Program-made: the position numbers and the translations under genes
The notes under the pieces: generated by a model
Seen by the model: the letters and a program-made list of their open reading frames with translations, nothing else
What the model was told of the DNA's origin: nothing
Databases searched by the model: none
NCBI GenBank assembly: GCA_963582255.1
Contig: CAUZRD010000070.1
Span: 1-9,836, forward strand
Direction of reading: 5' to 3'
Length of the DNA: 9,836 nucleotides
Source of the DNA: CAUZRD01 sp963582255
Lineage (GTDB): Bacteria; Pseudomonadota; Alphaproteobacteria; Rhizobiales; TMED25
In this document: piece after piece, positions 5,986-9,836 of the stretch
Position numbering within the stretch: position 1 is the stretch's first letter
Layout: each line of letters begins with the position of its first letter

Positions 5986-7680
5986 ATGAATACGAATCGT
6001 AAGGCAATGCATGCGGGCGAGGCAGTTGCCGAAGCCATCCGGGAAGAAGGTGTAACAAGCGTTTACTCGGTACCTGGATCGCATGTCCATCCTATTTATG
6101 ACGGGCTAAGCCGGGTTGAGGGTCTAAATTTTATTACCGTCAAGCAGGAGCCTAATGCCTCTTTGATGGCCGATGCTTTTGGAAGACTCACTGGAAAACC
6201 GGGTGTGTGTGTGGTGACGGCGGGTCCGGGCTGCATCAATTCCATGGCAGGGGTTGGTCAGGCTTATAGCGCTGCCTCACCGATGGTTCATATCAGCGGT
6301 GCTGTGCCGCTCAAAGCTGATCTTGAGCCGTTTCACGGCGTCGATGAGCCAGATTTTATCAATAAGATGTTTCGCCCGATTACCAAGTGGACGGCGAGAG
6401 TTGAGGCGATTGAGGACATCCCTAATACATTAGCAAAGGCATTTCATATCGCCCGTAGTGGCCGGCCTGGCCCGGTTCATGTGGAAATTCCACGTCTTAC
6501 AGATTATAGCGAATATATACTCCAGGAAGAGCCAGCGATTATACCTGAGTATTGCCGTATTGAAACTGTGGTAGCTGTACCGATGGTAGGCGATGTTGAC
6601 TGGTTCGCGCGGCGCCTGATGGAGGCAAAATCACTGGTTATTGCGGTAGGAAAAGGAGTTGTGAGGCAAAATGCGATTGGTGAATTGATGGCTCTCATAG
6701 ACAAGCTCCAGTCACCTGTTGCTTTTTCTCAAGATACCATTGGTGTTATCCCGGCCAATCATCCGTTATCAACGGGTCATTTCGGTGGTGTTCAGCCGCA
6801 TCCAATAAGCGCTGCGGTGCTGAGCAAGGCCGATCTGGTGTTTTGTATAGGAACGCGCATGTCAAGCGCGGAGATGACAGCGCTTGAAGACTATATTGGT
6901 GAGACCGCGTTGCTGGTTGCTGGATTTGATGATGAGGCAGATGGTCGTTACCGCGGTAATGATCAGATAGTTGCTGATCCAAAGTTGTTTTTGGCCGCGC
7001 TATTGAAGCGATTGGGAAATGAACATCGGGCAGGTGATCCTACGCAAATAGAGCGCATAGCTATGATGAAGGCGGCTATTGGTGAAAAACTGGCAAGCCA
7101 GACGGACGCCCATCGCAACGATACGCCGATTTACCCAGGCATCGTTATGGACGCGATGAATAAGGTTCTGGATGATAGTGCCATCGTAGCTTGCGATGTT
7201 GGTAATTGTCAGATGTGGGCACGCTTACACCGCCGGATCGCAACGCCGTATTCGTTCATGCAGTCTGGAGGGTGGAATGCTATGAGCTTTGCTCTGCCTA
7301 CCGCACTTGTCGCTGGACTTGAATTTCCAGATCGAGATGTGGTTGCGCTTGCTGGTGATGGGGCATTTTTGATGACCTGCGGGGACCTGCCTACTGCGGC
7401 TGAATATGGTGCGAATATCCTTATGATAGTGATGAATAATGGTGCTTATGGCCAGACTTATATGCAGCAGAAATCGATTTACGGGCACACATTTGGCACA
7501 ACATTTGAAAGTCCGGATTTTGCCATGATGGCACAGTCATGCGGTGCGTTGGGACTTCGGGCCAGCGATCCGAGCGAGGTGGAAGACGTGTTGCGCGAGG
7601 GATTGGCGGCAACAAAAGATAAGCCAGTCCTGGTGGAAATGATGATTAAGGACTATCCATATCCTTCGATTAAGATCTAG
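5986..7680 (+). CDS. Thiamine-diphosphate-dependent enzyme (acetolactate synthase/decarboxylase superfamily)
   Basis: A 564-residue protein with the three-domain plan of this superfamily: PYR domain (about 8-180) with catalytic E55 in KQEPNASLMADAFGRLTGKPGV and TAGPGCIN; central domain (about 200-340) with a Rossmann-like core; PP domain (about 385-560) with DVGNCQMWA, SGGWNAM and the ThDP/Mg motif GDG (457-459) followed 24 residues later by NN (484-485). The superfamily makes or breaks C-C bonds next to a carbonyl. No residues I recognise assign it to acetolactate synthase, oxalyl-CoA decarboxylase, sulfoacetaldehyde acetyltransferase or IolD, and no small regulatory subunit gene follows, arguing against a biosynthetic acetolactate synthase. 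The start at 5986 was chosen over the TTG at 5863, whose extra 41 residues look non-coding, because GGGGAAG precedes it and similarity starts just after. With acs downstream, a reaction releasing acetate is plausible but unproven. Confidence 0.88.
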   Translation: MNTNRKAMHAGEAVAEAIREEGVTSVYSVPGSHVHPIYDGLSRVEGLNFITVKQEPNASLMADAFGRLTGKPGVCVVTAGPGCINSMAGVGQAYSAASPMVHISGAVPLKADLEPFHGVDEPDFINKMFRPITKWTARVEAIEDIPNTLAKAFHIARSGRPGPVHVEIPRLTDYSEYILQEEPAIIPEYCRIETVVAVPMVGDVDWFARRLMEAKSLVIAVGKGVVRQNAIGELMALIDKLQSPVAFSQDTIGVIPANHPLSTGHFGGVQPHPISAAVLSKADLVFCIGTRMSSAEMTALEDYIGETALLVAGFDDEADGRYRGNDQIVADPKLFLAALLKRLGNEHRAGDPTQIERIAMMKAAIGEKLASQTDAHRNDTPIYPGIVMDAMNKVLDDSAIVACDVGNCQMWARLHRRIATPYSFMQSGGWNAMSFALPTALVAGLEFPDRDVVALAGDGAFLMTCGDLPTAAEYGANILMIVMNNGAYGQTYMQQKSIYGHTFGTTFESPDFAMMAQSCGALGLRASDPSEVEDVLREGLAATKDKPVLVEMMIKDYPYPSIKI

Positions 7681-7775
7681 GCATTCTATCAGATATGGGT
7701 GTTTTGGCATTAGCTAGAAGGTACTTGAAGAGACTTAATCTCGGGTGAGAAGGCATAAAATATGGGAGAGCGCAG

Positions 7776-9722
7776 ATGAGTGAGGGTGCAGTCTATCAAG
7801 TTCCAGCGGCGGTTTCTGCAAACGCACATATTGATAATGACGGTTATCTTGAGATGTATCGCCGTTCCATCGATGATCCTGAGAGTTTTTGGAGGGAGCA
7901 GGGACAGCGCATCGATTGGATCAAACCTTATGGCGCAGTAAAGGATGTCTCCTTCAACACACCAGGTGTTTCGATTAAATGGTATTATGATGGCACGTTG
8001 AATGCCTCTGCTAATTGTCTCGACCGGCATCTTGAAAAACGCGGGGATCAGACCGCCATAATCTGGGAGGGAGACGAACCTGACGAGTCAGAGAATGTGA
8101 CCTATCAGGATTTGTATGAGCGAGTATGCCGCTTTGCAAATGCGATGAAGGATCGTGGCATTAAGAAGGGCGATCGGGTTACAATTTACATGCCGATGAT
8201 TGTTGAGGCCGCAGTTGCGATGCTAGCTTGCGTGCGCATTGGTGCGGTTCATTCAATTGTTTTTGGCGGTTTTTCTCCAGATAGCCTAGCGGCGCGTATA
8301 CAAGGTTGCGAGTCTAATTGCGTTATCACCTCCGATGAGGGAGTTCGCGGCGGACGTCCAATACCATTGAAGGAAAACACAGATCAGGCGCTCGCATCGT
8401 GCCCTAGTGTCAAAACAGTCTTCGTTGTCAAGCGCACTGGTGCCGATGTCGGTTTTGTCGAGGGACGGGATCATTGGTATGAAGAGGTGTGCTCGGCCGC
8501 CTCTCCAGATTGTCCACCAGAAGAGATGAACGCCGAAGATCCGATGTTTATTCTCTACACGTCCGGCTCAACCGGCGCACCAAAGGGTGTGTTGCATACT
8601 ACCGGTGGCTATATGGTCTATGCGTCGATGACCCACGAATATGTATTCGACTATCATGATGGCGATGTCTATTGGTGCACCGCCGATGTTGGGTGGGTCA
8701 CGGGGCACAGTTACATTGTTTATGGACCGCTCGCTAACGGTGCGACCACGCTGATGTTTGAGGGAGTTCCTAATTATCCTTCAATTAGCCGGTTCTGGGA
8801 TGTATGTGATAAGCACCAAGTGAATATATTCTACACCGCACCGACGGCGATCCGCGCTTTGATGCGTGATGGCGATGAACCGGTCAAACGGACTTCGCGG
8901 AGTTCATTGCGACTTCTTGGATCGGTTGGTGAGCCGATAAATCCGGAGGCATGGGAGTGGTACTATACAGTCGTTGGCGACCGGCGCTGTCCGATTGTTG
9001 ATACCTGGTGGCAGACCGAGACGGGCGGCATTCTCATTACTCCTTTGCCGGGGGCTACCGCATTGAAACCAGGATCTGCAACACGTCCATTTTTTGGCAT
9101 TCAGCCGCAGATAGTCGATAATGATGGTAATGTTCTCGAAAACGCGGCAGATGGGAATTTATGCCTGATCGATAGTTGGCCAGGTCAAATGCGCTCAGTT
9201 TACGGTGACCATCAGCGCTTTGAACAGACTTATTTTTCAACCTATCACGGCAAGTATTTTACTGGTGATGGATGCCGGCGCGATGACGATGGTTATTACT
9301 GGATCACTGGTCGAGTGGATGATGTCATCAATGTATCGGGGCATCGTATGGGAACAGCGGAAGTTGAGAGCGCGCTGGTTGCTCATTCCAGAGTTGCCGA
9401 AGCTGCCGTAGTTGGCGCTCCCCACAAAATAAAGGGGCAGGGAATTTATGCCTATGTCACGCTACTTTCTGGTGTCGAGCCAACCGAAGATTTGCGGTAC
9501 GAACTTATCCAATGGGTGCGCAAACAGATTGGTCCATTTGCGGCGCCTGATTGGTTGCAGTGGGCGCCAGGTTTACCCAAGACCCGCTCGGGGAAAATTA
9601 TGCGCCGAATATTACGTAAAATAGGCGAGGATGATTTTTCCAATCTAGGTGATACTTCAACGTTGGCTGATCCAGATGTGGTTGATGATCTAGTGGAGAA
9701 CCGGCAAAATCGGTTGAGCTAG
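7776..9722 (+). CDS. acs: Acetyl-CoA synthetase (AMP-forming)
   Basis: This enzyme converts acetate, ATP and CoA to acetyl-CoA through acetyl-AMP. At 648 residues it is full length (E. coli Acs is 652). The N-terminus has the Acs signature IDWIKPY and KWYYDGTLNASANCLDRHL. The ATP loop YTSGSTGAPKG is at 261-271. WWQTETGG places W412 at the position of the Trp that limits Acs to acetate (W414 in the enteric enzymes). SGHRMGTAEVESALVAH marks the hinge and C-terminal domain, and PKTRSGKIMRRILRK supplies K607, the lysine that is acetylated to switch Acs off. The tail SNLGDTSTLADPDVV is typical of true Acs rather than propionyl-CoA synthetase. GGGAGAG (7764-7770) precedes the ATG by 5 nt. The gene follows the ThDP gene after 95 nt on the same strand, consistent with capturing acetate made by the pathway, though acs is also a housekeeping gene. 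Confidence 0.96.
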   Translation: MSEGAVYQVPAAVSANAHIDNDGYLEMYRRSIDDPESFWREQGQRIDWIKPYGAVKDVSFNTPGVSIKWYYDGTLNASANCLDRHLEKRGDQTAIIWEGDEPDESENVTYQDLYERVCRFANAMKDRGIKKGDRVTIYMPMIVEAAVAMLACVRIGAVHSIVFGGFSPDSLAARIQGCESNCVITSDEGVRGGRPIPLKENTDQALASCPSVKTVFVVKRTGADVGFVEGRDHWYEEVCSAASPDCPPEEMNAEDPMFILYTSGSTGAPKGVLHTTGGYMVYASMTHEYVFDYHDGDVYWCTADVGWVTGHSYIVYGPLANGATTLMFEGVPNYPSISRFWDVCDKHQVNIFYTAPTAIRALMRDGDEPVKRTSRSSLRLLGSVGEPINPEAWEWYYTVVGDRRCPIVDTWWQTETGGILITPLPGATALKPGSATRPFFGIQPQIVDNDGNVLENAADGNLCLIDSWPGQMRSVYGDHQRFEQTYFSTYHGKYFTGDGCRRDDDGYYWITGRVDDVINVSGHRMGTAEVESALVAHSRVAEAAVVGAPHKIKGQGIYAYVTLLSGVEPTEDLRYELIQWVRKQIGPFAAPDWLQWAPGLPKTRSGKIMRRILRKIGEDDFSNLGDTSTLADPDVVDDLVENRQNRLS

Positions 9723-9836
9723 CGCGGGGAGCTTTGTCCTTGCTTGAATTGGGTGTCAAGAGTCGTTTTAGACATTAGCTGTCACGTTGGAACTTTGCCA
9801 AAATTGATCTACCGTAAGATAGACTGTCCAGCCGCA
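9723..9836. other. Downstream flank of acs, nothing identified
   Basis: No open frame with a ribosome binding site and no terminator is visible. Short inverted repeats such as GACA/TGTC (9771-9783) have 4-bp stems and no T run. Whether transcription ends here cannot be told. Confidence 0.4.

Noticed and set aside
1347..7680. Inositol degradation cluster (Gfo/Idh as IolG, ThDP enzyme as IolD)
   Set aside because: IolB, IolC and IolE counterparts are missing and the ThDP protein lacks recognisable IolD features.
7725..7761. Promoter for acs (TTGAAG with a downstream AT-rich CATAAAAT)
   Set aside because: No spacer between 15 and 19 nt gives a reasonable -10 match, and the AT-rich part abuts the ribosome binding site.
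7710..8030. 106-codon minus-strand frame over the start of acs
   Set aside because: It is antisense to a firmly identified gene, with composition typical of a shadow frame.
9771..9836. Terminator after acs
   Set aside because: Only 4-bp stems without T runs were found.

Overview
The window reads as one contiguous block of bacterial catabolic genes. All eight convincing protein genes lie on the + strand, and no RNA gene, mobile element, CRISPR array or origin is visible. By eye the base composition is mid-range (about half G+C). The acetyl-CoA synthetase and the style of the other proteins look proteobacterial, most like Alphaproteobacteria. That placement comes from family recall, not from a search, and is tentative.

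Layout: (1) 166-1350, an M24 (creatinase/aminopeptidase-fold) protein that has lost most of its metal ligands; (2) 1347-2363, a Gfo/Idh/MocA NAD(P)-dependent dehydrogenase, overlapping gene 1 by 4 nt; (3) 2452-3687, an acyl-CoA dehydrogenase-family flavoprotein with Asp at both places where the family puts its catalytic Glu; (4) 3720-4469, a classical short-chain dehydrogenase; (5, 6) 4556-5107 and 5119-5676, a tandem pair of divergent cupin paralogs; then a 309-nt gap holding a near-perfect 20-bp palindrome, an orphan Shine-Dalgarno sequence, a weak terminator-like hairpin and a weak promoter candidate; (7) 5986-7680, a thiamine-diphosphate enzyme of the acetolactate-synthase/decarboxylase superfamily; (8) 7776-9722, a full-length acetyl-CoA synthetase (Acs). 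The first 165 nt and last 114 nt contain no supportable gene.

How the genes may work together (inference): two NAD(P) dehydrogenases and a flavin dehydrogenase could oxidise a polar substrate. Cupins and the M24 protein could do hydrolysis, isomerisation or lyase steps. The ThDP enzyme could cleave a C-C bond next to a carbonyl, and Acs could capture released acetate as acetyl-CoA. I recognise no described pathway with this gene set. Enoyl-CoA hydratase, thiolase, a transporter and a dedicated regulator are absent from the window, so either the pathway continues outside it or the acyl-CoA dehydrogenase homolog does something other than beta-oxidation.

The most interesting signals are the non-canonical active sites in the M24 protein and the acyl-CoA dehydrogenase homolog, the unassigned gene set as a whole, and the palindrome ahead of the ThDP-acs segment.
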